Positions 43,014-55,450 are shown, numbered from the stretch's first letter. The stretch is 64,000 nt of DNA from Mesotaenium endlicherianum (GCA_009602735.1 WELA01010671.1:68001-132000), one strand, 5' to 3'. Notes: a model not told the origin generated them from the sequence alone. Numbers and translations are program-made.

Positions 43014-43081
43014 AATACCTGCTACGAGGGCAGCTAGTGACGACTCACTATCTCTAGCATCCTCACAGTCAGTAGACTGGA

Positions 43082-44592
43082 TTACTGACTGTTGCTGTCT
43101 TTTAAAGGCTGGTCTTTTCTCTCGACCTTAGGCAGGTGCCTGACCGGACACTGTTCTCTGTAGTGGCCTTTCTGCTGACAATGGTAGCAAGTAGATTTTG
43201 CTGAGGCTGGTCTCGGCTTAGTCCTACCACCATCTCTTCCATAGCCACCTCGAGAGTAACCACCTCTCCCTCTAGACCGCATAGCATTATACCCATACTC
43301 ACACTCATCACCCTGATGGTCCTCAGCCTGGTCTTCTTCAATTGCATTATAGGAACCGTGTGGCTTTTTGACAATCTTAGACACCAAAGCATTACTATGG
43401 CGCTTGTGATCAAACAGCTGCTGATCCTTAGCCAGTTTCTCATACTTCTTTTCAGCATAATGATCGGAGACTTCGGATTTCAAGCCATACTTGAAGTATG
43501 CTATCGTATATCGTTTTGGCAAGTCAGGCCGCTTCATCATGTTCTCGTGGAACTTTTGAGCAAACTCAGTAACTGAAGTGGTCTGCTTCAGTGTCAAGGA
43601 GATCATTGCATATATCATGTTCTCGTGGAACTTTTGAGCAAACTCAGTAACTGAAGTGGTCTGCTTCAGTGTCAAGGAGATCATTGCATATATAGCTTTC
43701 TCCTGCTGATTGATGACATCAAACTTCTCATGCAATTTCTCGACAAGCTCTCCCCAAGTAGGGTCATCGAGTCCCTGAGCCTTACGCTCTCCTTTCCAAT
43801 ACAGCCACCAATCTGCTGCACTGCCTTTCAGTAGAGCACCAGTGTGCCTAAACTTCTCGTAATCCTGCAGTTCTGGGGAGTTCTCTAGCCAATGCTCAAC
43901 GTCAGCGAGAAACTTAATCAAGTAGAATTTTTTGTTTTCCTCAGGATCGTAGTCCTGGGGAGGCTTTGGCTTAGGCTTTCTAGGCCCTCTGCCACCACCA
44001 CCAGTGGTTTGAGAACCCAGTTGGTCTCTGTCGCGCAACAATGCCATCATGATCCCTTTGTCCTCCTGTTGGGACTGTTACATGCTCGCCATTTGCGATT
44101 ACGTCTGAATAAATAAGGCTCCCAGGTCTACGATCTGAGGTGGTAGCTCAGCAAACGCAGCAGCAGCAACATTAGCTGTATTAGTAGCGGCTTCGGCATT
44201 CCCGATTACAGCCGCTTCGGCTATGCCTGTTGCGCTCAGCTGTTCGCAAATTTAAGGGAGAGGTATGGCAGTAAGCACAGCAGCAGGTTGGTTTCCGAGA
44301 TTGGGCCTTTCGGCATCTACTCTTCCACCGTCCTTGCTTCAGGGGCCCTCTTGTTCACTGCCTCCTCTACCTCTTTGGCTACACGCTCATCCTCAGCCAA
44401 CTGGGTTGCTGCTGCAGCAAGAGCTGCTGCCTGCTCAGCAGCTTTTCTAGCTGTTGCATCATGCACTGTTTCCAAGTAGGTACGGGGTCCAAAGACGCGA
44501 CTTTCGTCCTGCCCTTCTACAATGTTATCTTTGTCCTCACCCCTCATTTCCCGAGAGTTGCTAGTTTTAGACCTAATCCTTACCATACACAA
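43082..44592 (-). pseudogene. Gag remnant of the older family A element
   Basis: N-terminal Ala/Glu-rich region (44317-44592), capsid region ([28 protein letters not shown], within 43700-43960), RGG-rich stretch and CCHC knuckle ([14 protein letters not shown], ~43160-43200). It contains a tandem duplication described separately. It is broken, with a few breaks. Confidence 0.85.
43541..43696 (-). repeat. 78-bp tandem duplication in gag
   Basis: Two head-to-tail copies (43541-43618 and 43619-43696) are identical over about 75 bases and encode the same capsid segment ([18 protein letters not shown]) twice. The period is a multiple of three. The near-identity shows the duplication is much younger than the element around it, or conserved by conversion. 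Confidence 0.9.
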
Positions 44593-44619
44593 CTACTGCG
44601 ATAACTGCACCGATACCAC

Positions 44620-45337
44620 TGAAATGAATCAACTTATCAATAGGCGATTAACAATTAATGAAGATCTTTATATCAGCAAGAAATCTTTATGGTATTTTCT
44701 GTTAACGGATTAAATAGCAAAAGACAACATACTAGCAGTGGACAATACTCGCAGTCAAATGCAAGTAAACTAGCATCAATAATGCAATCAGTATACTTAT
44801 GCATAAGCAAGGCCAGAAAATAGTGCGTATCAATGGCTTCTCGCCTTGAATTCAGATATCTCTGAGTAAGCAGTACAAGAGAGTTGGCCTCGTTTTCGAA
44901 TGCCGAACTCGAGAGCAATGTGTAGCCTATGTACATGGAATGAGTTTACTGTTCAACGGCAAGTGCGATGGCACCGCCTACCCGGGAATTAACCATGTTG
45001 GTAAGACCTCGGTTCACCAAAATCCACCACCATCTCATATCATCCCAAATCGCCATCCATCCCAAGGATGTCATCTGGCCATTCATGTAGCATATCAAAC
45101 TTAGATGCATATCTAGGCAGTTCGCTGCTACCGAGTACGGAAGTCAGCCGGCTGTCAAAGAATGTGTCAGCAAGCTGACCTAAGTTGACTTTAGCCTGCT
45201 GCTTTCGGCTGAGTCATTAAACTGATCATTACATGAAGTCCAGCAGACTGAATATTAACTAAAGTTTAGCAAGCTGAACTTAATTGAGTATTATATAGAA
45301 ATGAATATTACATCTACCAATATACTGATTCATTACA
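44620..45337 (-). repeat. Family A LTR (5' LTR of the older element)
   Basis: A 718-bp LTR, one of the more diverged here, with the primer site on its left. Its right end marks the edge of the only non-LTR block in the window. Confidence 0.9.
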
Positions 45338-45475
45338 AGGTATTAGCTGATAAGTTTGTGATGCCCAGACTGTCTTTTGTTATATTTTGACTGCTATTGT
45401 AGTCTGGTCCTCTCCCCTGTGTAGTGCTGCAGCGTCTCTTATAATCTGCACCCTTACTACTCTGCCTGGTTGGAG
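45338..45475. other. Non-LTR spacer
   Basis: Start of the non-retroelement block. I see no gene or repeat in it. Confidence 0.5.
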
Positions 45476-46087
45476 CTACAATTGTACTATGCGTTGTCTC
45501 AGAGTCTCTTGCAATGACAAGGTCATTGTCAACCCATCTGCACCCTCTTCTGGTCCCATTTGAGCATAGATCTTGACTACTAGGTTCTCTACTTTCCTCC
45601 TAGAAGGCAGCTTAGGAAGGGGAATCTTGGTGTTCTTGATGTACTTGTACTCCCATAATCCTGTCGCTTGAGAGTACGTCTTTGACATGATGTTCACAAG
45701 CATTTAATATTGTTCTTGAGAAAGCTTCAACTTGTACTTGATAACCAGCCCTAACCTGTCATCCCACTGCTCTTGTACCTGCTTCATTGTGGCCTCCTCT
45801 ATGATTGGCTTCAAGTGCAGTTTTGTTGTAATAGCTTCCAGCATGTCTTTATTCTCTGGCTTGTTCAAGAAGGATGTCAATGACTTGGTCATGTTGGTCT
45901 CACATCCAAACTTGTCACCCATATATAGCTTCAGGTCATTACTCATTCTTTGCCATGTTCTTGCAGATTCTCCACCTACTTCACGACACTTCGATTGAGG
46001 AGTTTGAGGGGCTGCCATGGACACCTTTTGCTTCAGGTACCTTATCTCTCTCTTAGCAGCTCTCATGTCTTTTTTCATGCCCATCAA
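45476..46087 (-). pseudogene. Unrecognised broken gene with coiled-coil N-terminus
   Basis: Two minus-strand open stretches lie back to back in one frame (46087-45704, 127 codons; 45703-45476, 75 codons), separated by one stop. The first begins with a heptad-like charged helix (MKKDMRAAKREIRYLKQKV) and continues NKPENKDMLEAITTKLHLKP and EQWDDRLGLVIKYKLKLS. The second has KNTKIPLPKLPSRRKVENLV. Upstream to about 46260 further coiled-coil-like pieces (ERYKSEVLKYAEEN, LEEQVADFKRER) appear with more interruptions. I do not recognise the family. It could be a decayed host gene or part of a DNA transposon. No promoter or splice sites were assigned. Confidence 0.45.
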
Positions 46088-46260
46088 CTGCTGAACAACA
46101 TGTACCTCCCTATCTGTTGTTTTAATCTTTAGGCTTCAATTTTCTTCTGCATATTTCAGCACTTCAGACTTGTATCTTTCTACTTTATTCTCTAGTCTCT
46201 TTGAAGTATCTACACGTGCATTCTCACAACCTGTTTTCTTTCTCTTTTAAAATCTGCCAC

Positions 46261-46833
46261 TTGCTCCTCTAGGCATGTCTGTGTTAGTCTGTACTCTTGG
46301 TCATGTCATTCTATTCGATTAATCATAATGCTTTTTTACTCTTGGGATGAGTGCAAACTCCCCCTGGGACACAGACTCTACAGGTTCCATAATGAAAAAG
46401 AATGTGTAAAGAGTTCTAGGCGGAATGGTAGGTAGGTAGGTGGTAAAATGTGGGTTTAGCAGATTTTGGCATTTTTTAATTTTTTGATTTTAAAAATTAA
46501 TTTCTGCATTTTTGGAGAAAAAAATTATATCACCATGTAGATTTCATCTTTACCTACACAACAAAAACGTGGCATAGAATGAAATGCGCATGTAGCAAGA
46601 CTTAAGAGGGTGTGGAAACTACAATATCAGATTTTTACGCAGACTTTTTATTAAAGCTAAAAAACCTCTTCAAGTCTCATAATACCTCCAAATTTCACAC
46701 TTGAAATTCTTATGCAATCCTCTTACATAGAAGAACAAGTATGCAAAGTTATAGCATAAAACAATGCCAGGTTGTTAATATATGCTACTGAACACATGCA
46801 TTTAAAAAGTTACCTTTCAAGAAGTAGGCGACT
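46261..46833. other. AT-rich non-coding stretch
   Basis: No gene is visible. It has A/T-rich runs around 46470-46530 and a GGTAGGTAGGTAGG microrepeat near 46429-46442. At 46822-46845 a perfect 10-bp inverted repeat AAGTAGGCGA-CTTA-TCGCCTACTT sits at the start of the following tandem repeat. Confidence 0.5.
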
Positions 46834-47570
46834 TATCGCCTACTTTTGCATATGTAGCTCATGGGCCCTATCTTGGGCTATGGTGCTTAGAATGGGCTGT
46901 AAATTGACCAGTAGCACTATGGGGGGGTGCAAAATCAAGTAGAATCATTTTCAGATCCGCACTTCAAGTGTTTATGCGTTGTACGGACTGGCATGCTTCA
47001 CATGTGCGAGAAACTCCACATGTCACAATTTGGAGGCTCACACCCTGGTGTGGTTTGATGCAAACTGATTTTTTTTGTTCCATAATTACCAAGATGGGTC
47101 CTGAGTGCTTCCTCAAAATTTGGGGGATATCAAGACAGTGGAGTACAGTCATGGCCATCTGTATGAAGTGAAAAAATGATGCAACATGTAATATTTCTTC
47201 AATTATCGCTTACTTTTGCAGATTTCAGTTTGTGTGCATAACTTGGGTCTCACTGAATGGAATGATCCAAAAATTCATCAATAGCTTTGTGGGGGCACGA
47301 TAAATCCAATAAAACAAATTTCAGATTCGTACCACAAGTATATCGCAGTTTACGGACTGCCACTCTTCACATGTGTGAGAAGCGCCACATGGGACACTTT
47401 GGAGGCCCATAATTTGAAGCGATTTTATGATAATTGAATTATTTTTTATTCATGGCTACCTATGAGGGTCCTTAGTAGTTTTTCAAAAAACTGGAGTCAA
47501 TTAGGAACTTTTTGGACAACTGATAGTCATTTGTATGAAGCAGCAAGAATGAGAGAAAGTGAGAACTTCC
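46834..47570. repeat. Two diverged tandem copies of a ~370-bp unit
   Basis: Copy 1 (46834-47203) and copy 2 (47204-47570) share the order of blocks: ATCGC(C/T)TACTTTTGCA, a GTGGGGG(G)-type run, TTTCAGAT(C/T)CG, a TACGGACTG(G/C)CA block, CTTCACATGTG(C/T)GAGAA, CCACATG, TTTGGAGGC, GGGTCCT and a terminal GTATGAAG. They are diverged, so the duplication is old. A possible third, weaker copy begins near 47610 (TTTCAGATCATTCCG). It is non-coding. Confidence 0.7.
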
Positions 47571-48295
47571 ACTCTTGTTAACAAATTCTTCTCTTTCACT
47601 ATAAGTGCAATTACTTACAGAGAATATGTCAGCTGTGGCTTAAATTGTAAGAAGGTCTATACACAGGGGTTTACTAGTATCTCAAATTTCAGATCATTCC
47701 GATAAAATCGCCGCAAATGGCGCTAAAAGGTACCTAAGTGTCCAAAAAATGGGCATTTGGGCTGCATGTGTGTGGATGCGACTTTGAAAGTTGCACATAC
47801 ATGAACTCCCAGCCAAGGTGGTCAAATCTTGAATGCATGCAATCGCACGTCATTTAGAAGGATTGATTATAATAATCTACTAATCAATAGGATTTTCATT
47901 GATTTGCATTGGGTCAAACATCGTTCACTTGCAAAGAGCTAGCAACTCAACGTTGGTTTTCAGCTCAAAATTGCTGTCATCCAAAGAACAATCTTTTGCT
48001 ATATGGCCGGGCTTCTCTGCCCTTCAACACAAGTATTAGTTTTTTGTTGTAAGCCTTACCTTTCTCAATTCTTCATTGAGACTTTAATTGTAGCACTCGC
48101 TTTTTGCATGAAGAACTTTTGAGAACTTTAAATTTGACTAGCAAATCTCCATCTTATGCGTTCTCCCCACGCTGTTGTGGTGTTCATTCTAGATTTTGTC
48201 TCAGAATTTCCTAAAAGTTCAAACTTGCTAATTCTGGCCTGTCAAGAAGTCAAATTCTATATGGAAAAGTCCTAAACGCTAACTTATTCACTATA
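47571..48295. other. Non-coding, possible third repeat copy
   Basis: Apart from the weak repeat similarity at 47610-47800 I see no gene, RNA or element here. Confidence 0.4.
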
Positions 48296-48820
48296 ATGAA
48301 TTGCAACGAGAAAAAAAACCTTGAATACGTTAGCAAAAGCGTGGCTCTCAGGCCCCTCGTCGCCTTGGGAGTGATTTTCACTTTTGGGCTCTTTCTTGTC
48401 TCTCCTTCTTTGCACAAAACGAATGTCAATTTGATGTACGCTTGTGTTTTACTCACGACTACACATATAGCGATTGACGACACCTTGATTCGAGCTTACG
48501 CTCGCGTCCTGAAGCTTTCTCGTCTTGTCCCGTTGAAGTCGTGTGTGGCTAGCTCGCCTCTCGACTGCAACTTAATTTCGAAGATCGTCACCTTGGTGTT
48601 TGTTGCGGTACTATATCTCGTGGCTGTCCAGCCAATGGACCAAGCTTTGACGTGGCTCTCACCCACTATCTCCTCACCTTTGCCTTGCTTGTTTGTACCG
48701 TGGCCATTTCTGGCCTTGTTGTTGCCAGCCCCACTTCTGACATGCCACGCTCTCTTCTGTCATGCTTTGTGCCATCGAGTTGTGTGTCTAGCCAGAGTGA
48801 TATGGGGTGGTGGGTGCTGA
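48296..48820 (+). CDS. Unrecognised hydrophobic ORF (174 codons), doubtful
   Basis: ATG-initiated open frame with up to four hydrophobic stretches (for example PLVALGVIFTFGLFLVSP, IVTLVFVAVLYLVAV, FLALLLPAPLLTCHALF) and many Cys/Leu residues near the end. It resembles no family I know. Length and composition also fit chance translation of a pyrimidine-rich region, so it may not be a gene. Confidence 0.2.
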   Translation: MNCNEKKNLEYVSKSVALRPLVALGVIFTFGLFLVSPSLHKTNVNLMYACVLLTTTHIAIDDTLIRAYARVLKLSRLVPLKSCVASSPLDCNLISKIVTLVFVAVLYLVAVQPMDQALTWLSPTISSPLPCLFVPWPFLALLLPAPLLTCHALFCHALCHRVVCLARVIWGGGC

Positions 48821-49402
48821 CAGGTTAGTGATTAGTCGGTTTAGGGTGGTAGGTGAGGATGGCCTAGTTCACAAACGGCTGCAGCAAACACTTGAACCTA
48901 TAATCCGGTCACGAGGCTCTGCTGTTGAGCAGCTGTGAGGTTTCGCCTGAATTCCGCGCATTTCTTCCGCCGTTACACGTGGTGCTGCCACCCACACGTG
49001 TAGAGGTCGACCTACAATTTCCCTCACTCGTTGGGTCGGCGCTGGTACCAAGTGGGAGCTGTAGTCGCCTCTGACTTGGTCGTCGTGTACAATAGGCAAC
49101 CCCGCCGGGTATGCCCACGGGGTTGCTTGGGATTTAGGGAGTTTATGGATATATATGTGGGGAGTGTGGATGCCGTACCGCGTCATACGCTCTCATCGAA
49201 GTCATTCCATATGTCATTAGACACAATTTCCTTTATCAACGTAACGCGTTAGCGCGTCACTCTAGTAGGTAGGTTCATAACTGTGTTCTTCAATTTCGAC
49301 ACTGGGCTAGACGTTCGTGGGTACACTATTGATTTAGGCCGCGAGCTAACACTTACAGAGTATTTCATTTTGATGCTTCTATACTCATTTTTACTCAAGC
49401 TC
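48821..49402. other. Non-LTR spacer
   Basis: No supported gene. A 105-codon minus-strand open frame at 48869-49186 has ordinary composition and no recognised domain. CACGTG-type motifs occur near 48978 and 48994. Confidence 0.4.
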
Positions 49403-49407
49403 TTAAC

Positions 49408-50124
49408 TGTAATGAATCAGTTTATTGGTTGATATAATATTCATATAAATACAACAGTTAGTTCAGTCTGCTGAACTTTAGTTTAATAATCAGTCTGCTG
49501 GACTTTATATTTAATATCAGTTTAATGACTCAGCCAAAAGCAGCAGGCTGAAGTCAGCTTAAGTCAGCTTGCTGACACATTCTTTGACAGCCAGCTGACT
49601 TCCGTACTCGGTAGCAGCGAACTGCCTCGATATGCATCTAAGAGTGGTATGCTAGATGAGTGGCCAGATGACATCCCTATGATGGATGGCGATTCGGGAT
49701 GATGGGAGATGGCGGTGGATTTGGTTAACCGAGGTCCTACCAACGTGGTTAACTCCCGGGTAGGCGGTGCCATCGCACTGACCGTTGAACAGTAAACTCA
49801 TTCCATGTACATATGCTAGGCATTGCTCTCGAGTTCGGCATTCGGAAACGAGGCCAACTCTCTTGTACAGCTTACTGAGAGAGATCTGAATCCAAGGCGA
49901 GAAGCCATTGATACGCACTGTCTTCTAACCTTGCTTATGTATGAATTTACTGATTTGCATTATTGATGCAAGTTTACTCGCATTTGACTTACGAGTATTA
50001 TTCACTGCTAGTGTGTTGTCCTTTGCCGTTTAACCAGTTAACAGAAAATACCATAAAGATTACTTGCTGATATGAAGATCTTTATTATTTGTTAATCGCC
50101 TATTTGGTAAGTCGATTCATTTCA
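49408..50124 (+). repeat. Family A LTR (5' LTR)
   Basis: A 717-bp LTR, TGTAATGAATCAG...GATTCATTTCA, with primer site TGGTATCGGAGC directly after it. Confidence 0.92.
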
Positions 50125-50158
50125 GTGGTATCGGAGCAATTATCACAGTCTTCTTTGT

Positions 50159-51660
50159 ATGGTAAGGACAAGGTCTCAAACTAGCAACTCCCGAGACATG
50201 GAGAACCAGGATAACGAGAATGTCAAGAACCAAGCAGAAAGCCATGTAGCGGGAACCCGTACCTATTCTGAAGCAGTGGCAGATACTGCAGCTAGAGAGG
50301 CTGCAGATGAGGCAGCTGCTATTGCCGCGATCGCAGCACAGCAAGCTGAGGAAGAGAAAGCCAGATTAGAAGCTGAACAATTAGCAAAGGCCGCTGAAGA
50401 TACAGAAAGGAGGGAAGGACAGCCAACTGACGAGCGCACTGTTGAAGAACTTATGGCATCAAGGGCCAATGTTCTGAACCCACCTCCTGCTGTACAACTC
50501 AATGTACCCCTAGGTCAAATACGTGACCGGCTGAATGCGGCAGGAATTGCTGCTGCAGGAGCAAGAGGGATTGTTGAGGACACTACTCAGCGAGTAGATG
50601 CCAATGCTGCTGCTGCATTTGCTAGACTACCACCCCAGAGTGTAGACTTGGGAGCATTGTTCGTTCAAATGCAGTCGCAAATGGCGACCATNTAGTCCCA
50701 ACACGAGGACAAAAGAATCATAATGTCTCTACTGCGGGACAGAGACCAATTGGGGTCTCAAACTACTAGTGGTGGTGGCTGAGGGCCTAGTAAGCCCAAG
50801 CGGAAACCTCCCCAGGAATATGATCCTGAGGGAAACAAAAAATACTACTTGATCAAGTTTCTCGCTGATGTTGAGCAGTGGCTGGAGAACTACCCAGAAC
50901 TGCAAGATTACGAGAAGGTCAGGCACACCGGTGCGCTACTGAAAGGCAGTGCCGCAGACTGGTGGCTTTACTGGAAGGAAGAGCGTAAGGCTCGGCAACT
51001 CGGTGACCCTACGTGGGTAGAGTTTGTCGAGAAGTTGCATGAGAAGTTTGATGTCATCAACCAGCAGGAGAAAGCTATCTATGCGATGATCTCCCTGACA
51101 CTGAAGCAGACCACTTCAGTTGCTGAGTTTGCTCAAAAGTTCCAGGAGAACATGATGAAGCAGTCAGATTTGCCAGAACGGTATAGGATAGCATACTTCA
51201 GGTATGGCTTGAAATCCGAAGTCTCTGGTCATTTTGCTGAGAAGAAGTATGAGAAACTGGCTGACTTGATCCAGGATGCTGATGCCTGGGACCATCTGCA
51301 GTTCAATCACAAGCGCCAGAGTAATGCTTTGGTGTCTAAGATTGTCAAAAAGCCCCACGGTTCCTACAATGCANCGGTTCCTATAATGCAATTAAAGGAG
51401 AGCAGGCTGAGGATGATCAGGGTGATGGATATGAGTATGAGTATAATGCCATATAGTCTAGATGTAGAGGTGGTTTCCCTCGAGGCGGCTATGGAAGAGG
51501 TGGTGGTAGGACTAAGTCGAGACCAGCCTCAGCAAAATCGATCTGCTTGTATTGCCAGCAGCCAGGTCACTTCAGAGAGCAGTGTCCAGTCAAGCACCTC
51601 CCAAAAGTCGAGAGAAAAGACCGGCCTTTAAAAGACAGCAACAGTCAGTAATCCAGTCTA
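50159..51660 (+). pseudogene. Gag remnant of the 49408-57441 element
   Basis: [12 protein letters not shown] start, Ala/Glu-rich N-terminus, capsid region ([25 protein letters not shown]), RGG-like stretch and a knuckle region near 51540. Ambiguous bases at 50692 and 51374 mark assembly joints. It is broken. Confidence 0.87.
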
Positions 51661-54600
51661 CTGACTGTGAGGATGCTAGACATAGTGAGTCGTCACTAGC
51701 TGCCCTCGTAGCAGGTATTATGGGTCCTGCTGAACTGGATTCACTATGCATGCCTGACAACCAGATAAAGGAGACCATCAGCAATATAGACGTCCAGAGA
51801 GTGCACACTCTGGATGCTCTTGTTCCACCTGATGTCCAACATTTCTTTGCTAAGTCAGAAGAACAATGCAAAAGTCAGGAAAAGACAGTCCCCCCTATCC
51901 TACTGCATTGCATGATTGCAGGTAGAAAGGTGAGGGCATTTGTTGACGGAGGGGCGTCACATACTTTTATCCACAAGGACTTAGTTAAGCGGCTAAGGCT
52001 GCCTACTGTCACCCAAGGGAATAGAAAAATATTCCTTGGAGATGCCTCAAGTATCTCGGGAGGAGTTATAACCAAGCCTATTGAGGTCTAGTTAGGTTCT
52101 CGCATTGCAGTTCTAATTGAAACGCTTACATTTGAGGTACTCAACACTGGCTTTTATGATCTCGTGCTAGGCATGTCCTGGCTTAATAGACATCAAGCTA
52201 AAGTGTGTTGAAGCAGAGGTACAGTTAAAGTGAGAGGAGCCAGTGATGGGCAGACTGACTTGGCACCCACCAGTGCTCTTCCTCTTGTCCTGTGTGGATG
52301 GCAAATGAAGGAAAAGAAGAGGCTTCCAGAAGGATGTAAGTTGCTGAATGCAATGGAGTTCGTCAAAAGCTGGAACCATAAGGAAGACAGAATGTTCTGT
52401 CTGCGGCTAAGAGAGGTACCTCCTCAACCTGAAGAAGTGGTTGAGAAAAAGATAGGTCCTCCGGAGCACCCTACTTCTACGAAAATTGTTGCTCAGTACA
52501 CGGATGTATTTAATAAGCCTCCATGACTACCTCCTAAGAGGGAAGTAAATCATAAGATTGATTTATTACCGGGTAGTCAGCCACCTTGGCAACGCACTTA
52601 TGGCTTGTCTTATGTGGAGAGCGAGGAGTTGAAAACACAGATTGCAGAGCTTGTACAAAATGGTTATATTTCCCCAAGTAAATAACCTTACGGCGCACCC
52701 ATCCTATCTGTTAAGAAAAAGGATGGCAGTATGCGGATGTGTGTGGATTATATAGCCCTGAACACAATTACGGTAAAGAACAAGTATGCTTTACCCAGAA
52801 TCGAGGACTTGCTTGATACCCTGTCTGGTGCTAAGGTGTTCAGTAAGATAGATCTCAAGAGTGGTTATCATCAAATCAGAATTGCTGAAGGGGATGAACA
52901 CAAGACTGCCTTCCGCACACGTTATGGACACTATGAGTTCAACGTGATGCCATTTCGACTGACTAATGCTCCCGCAATCTTTATGGGTGCTATGAATGAC
53001 ATTTGTAGGCCTTATTTGGATAAATTTGTGCAAGTTTTCTTACATGATATTTTACTTTTCTCTACAGATGAGACTCAGCACGCTGCACAGTTAAAGACAG
53101 TCATGGACATTTTAGGAAGAAATCAGTTATATGCTAAAATTAGCAAGTGTGATTTCTTTAAGGAAAGTATTGAATTCTTAGGCCACGTTGTCAGTAACGA
53201 GGGCATCAGTGTGGACCCTAAGAAAGTCCAGACCATAAGGGACTGGCCAGTACCACAGTCTGTCTTTTGAAGTTAGATCCTTCCTCGGGTTGGCTAACTA
53301 CTATAGGAGATTTATTGAGAACTATTTCACAAAGGCCAATAAACCGACTGACCTTACTAAGAAAGACATAGGGTATGTGTGGCGGGAAGAGCAGCTGGCT
53401 GCCTTCCGGACCCTTAAAGATGCCCTTTGTTCTGCCCCAGTGCTAGCCGTGTATGACCCCAGTAAACCCGTGCAGGCGGTCACTGATGCCTCTGGCTTTG
53501 CCATGGGTGCTATTTTGTTGCAGCCTGCTGACAAAACCACAAAGGATGGTAAGGTACGGCAGGAGTGGCACCCTGTATTGTACGAGTCTATGAAGTTTAA
53601 CCCAGCGGAGATTAATTACTCAGTGCATGATAAAGAGCTGCTAGCCATCATTCATGTGCTCAAACAGTGGAGAGCATACTTACATGGTAAGGCCTTTAAG
53701 GTGACTCCAGATCATCTAGCTCTGACCCACTTTCAGAAGAAGTCCAAGCTGTTGAGGAGGGAGAACCGCTGGAGCCAGATGCTGGAGGAGTTCCAAGTCC
53801 AGATCGACTACAAACCAGGGAAGTTGAATCATGCTGATGCACTCTCTAGAAGACCTGACTTGCAAGAAAGGATTTTTAGTCAGCATGTTGTAGATAAAGT
53901 CTTGTGCGCACTCACTTCACTAAAGGTGAAAAAGTCCTTCCTTGAACAACTTAGGAAAGCCTACCTTTCTGACCCAACATTTGAGCCCAGCCCCACCTAC
54001 TGGTGTGTGTCGTGCTACTACACTCGGGTATAAGCTTAAGGGAGGGGTCTGAGTGACTGAAACCACTTCGGGCAGGCTGAAGCTGGTCATTCCTAATAAC
54101 TTGGAAATAAGGTCTCTCCTACTGAGTCAAGCTCATGACAGTCTCCTGGGTGGACATTTGGGGCAGGCCAAAACTGTTGGCAAACTGGCAAAACATTATC
54201 ATTGGGAGGGGTTACCCCGGGAGGTCTTGAAATNGCCCTGAGAGGTCTTGAAATATGTGCAGTCCTGTGATCAGTGTCAGAGAAATAAGTCTAGGCACAC
54301 ACCAGCGGGAGGTCTCTTGCAACCGCTGCCCATCCCAGCGGGACGCTGGGAAACTATATCCATGGACTGGGTGGTCACACTGCCACGAACGACTAATGGG
54401 CATGATTCGATACTGGTAGTCGTGGATAAACTAACAAAAATGGTCATTTTCATCCCCACACCTGTCAAAGTAAGTGCACTCAAAACAGCGAAACAGTTCT
54501 ACAATCATGTAGTATGCCAACATGGGCTACCCTCTAATATCATCTCAGACCGAGACTCAAAATTTCCCTCTAAGTCCTGGAGAGCTTTAATTTGGTTAAT

Positions 54601-55450
54601 GGGAGTCAAAGAGCTGCTCAGCACAGCAAACCACCCTCAGACTGATGGGCAGACTGAAAGAACTAACCGAGTTCTGCAGGAGGTGCTGAGAGCATATATT
54701 AACCAAAAACAAGATAATTGGGATGACCTGTTGCCTCAAATTCAGTTTGCGGTCAACAGTGCGGTGCACGCGTCAACAGGCAAGACTCCATTTGAACTCA
54801 GCCTGGGTAGAGTCCCTAAGTCCTCTTTAGATGTACCGGGAGAATCTTTATTTCACTCTAAAGGGATTGACAATCCAGTCTCCCTCCAGTTAACTGAGGA
54901 GTTTGCTGACACCCTGTCAGAAGTCCAACAAAACCTGCACAAAGCCCAAGAAAACCAACAAAAATACGCTGATCAACACCGTCGGGAGCTGACATTTTCT
55001 AAGGGCGATTTAGTCAAACTGCATTCTCAGCACCTGTACCTCCCTGGTGTGGTCAAGAAAAAGCTTGGCCCTGTCTGGGTCGGTCCATATTCGGTGGTAC
55101 GTCGTGTCGGTCAGAATGCTTACAAACTGAACATGTCAGCTGACTACAAGGGTCACCCGGTCTTTAATGTCTCCTTCCTGGAACCATACATCAAAGGTGA
55201 TACACTGTTCACAGGTCGATTACCTGTCCAACCGGGACCGGTCCCCGCTGTCCGGGACGGCGACCCTGAGGAACATGAGGTCGATGAGATTTTAGACGCT
55301 CGCTCGGTCCGTTGATCGTCTAAATATGTCATGAAGTACCTCATTAGATGGAAGGGTTACGATGCGTCTGGGGACACTTGGGAGTTTAAAGACCAGCTGA
55401 CCAATGCCAAAGGGGCGTTGAAACGGTTCCACCTTCGGGCGGCTGGGGCT
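51552..55450 (+). pseudogene. Pol remnant of the 49408-57441 element
   Basis: Protease ([10 protein letters not shown], ~51940), RT (52731-53270 and around), RNase H ([26 protein letters not shown]), integrase zinc domain (CDQCQRNK), DDE core ([22 protein letters not shown]), GPYSVVRR segment and chromodomain. The pol frame opens upstream of the protease and overlaps the end of gag. It is broken, with several breaks; one ambiguous base lies at 54233. Confidence 0.88.

Larger units (their letters stand above)
40612..45337 (-). mobile_element. Older family A element, 5' LTR, gag and most of pol
   Basis: Minus strand from the right: 5' LTR 44620-45337, primer site 44608-44619, gag 43082-44592, pol from about 43100 leftward to the integrase zinc domain at 40612, where the 31817-40611 element interrupts it. 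Gag is quite diverged from the other copies at its N-terminus (VRIRSKTSNSREM ... AEDERVAKEVEEAV), and pol left of 42250 is diverged too. In contrast, at least 42586-43131 is practically identical to the young copy at 61484-62029. It is broken, with well over ten breaks. Right flank of the LTR: AGGTA. Confidence 0.88.

Noticed and set aside
48869-49186. 105-codon minus-strand frame with a faint gag-like feel
   Set aside because: No CCHC, capsid or other motif, and no LTR nearby in a matching position.
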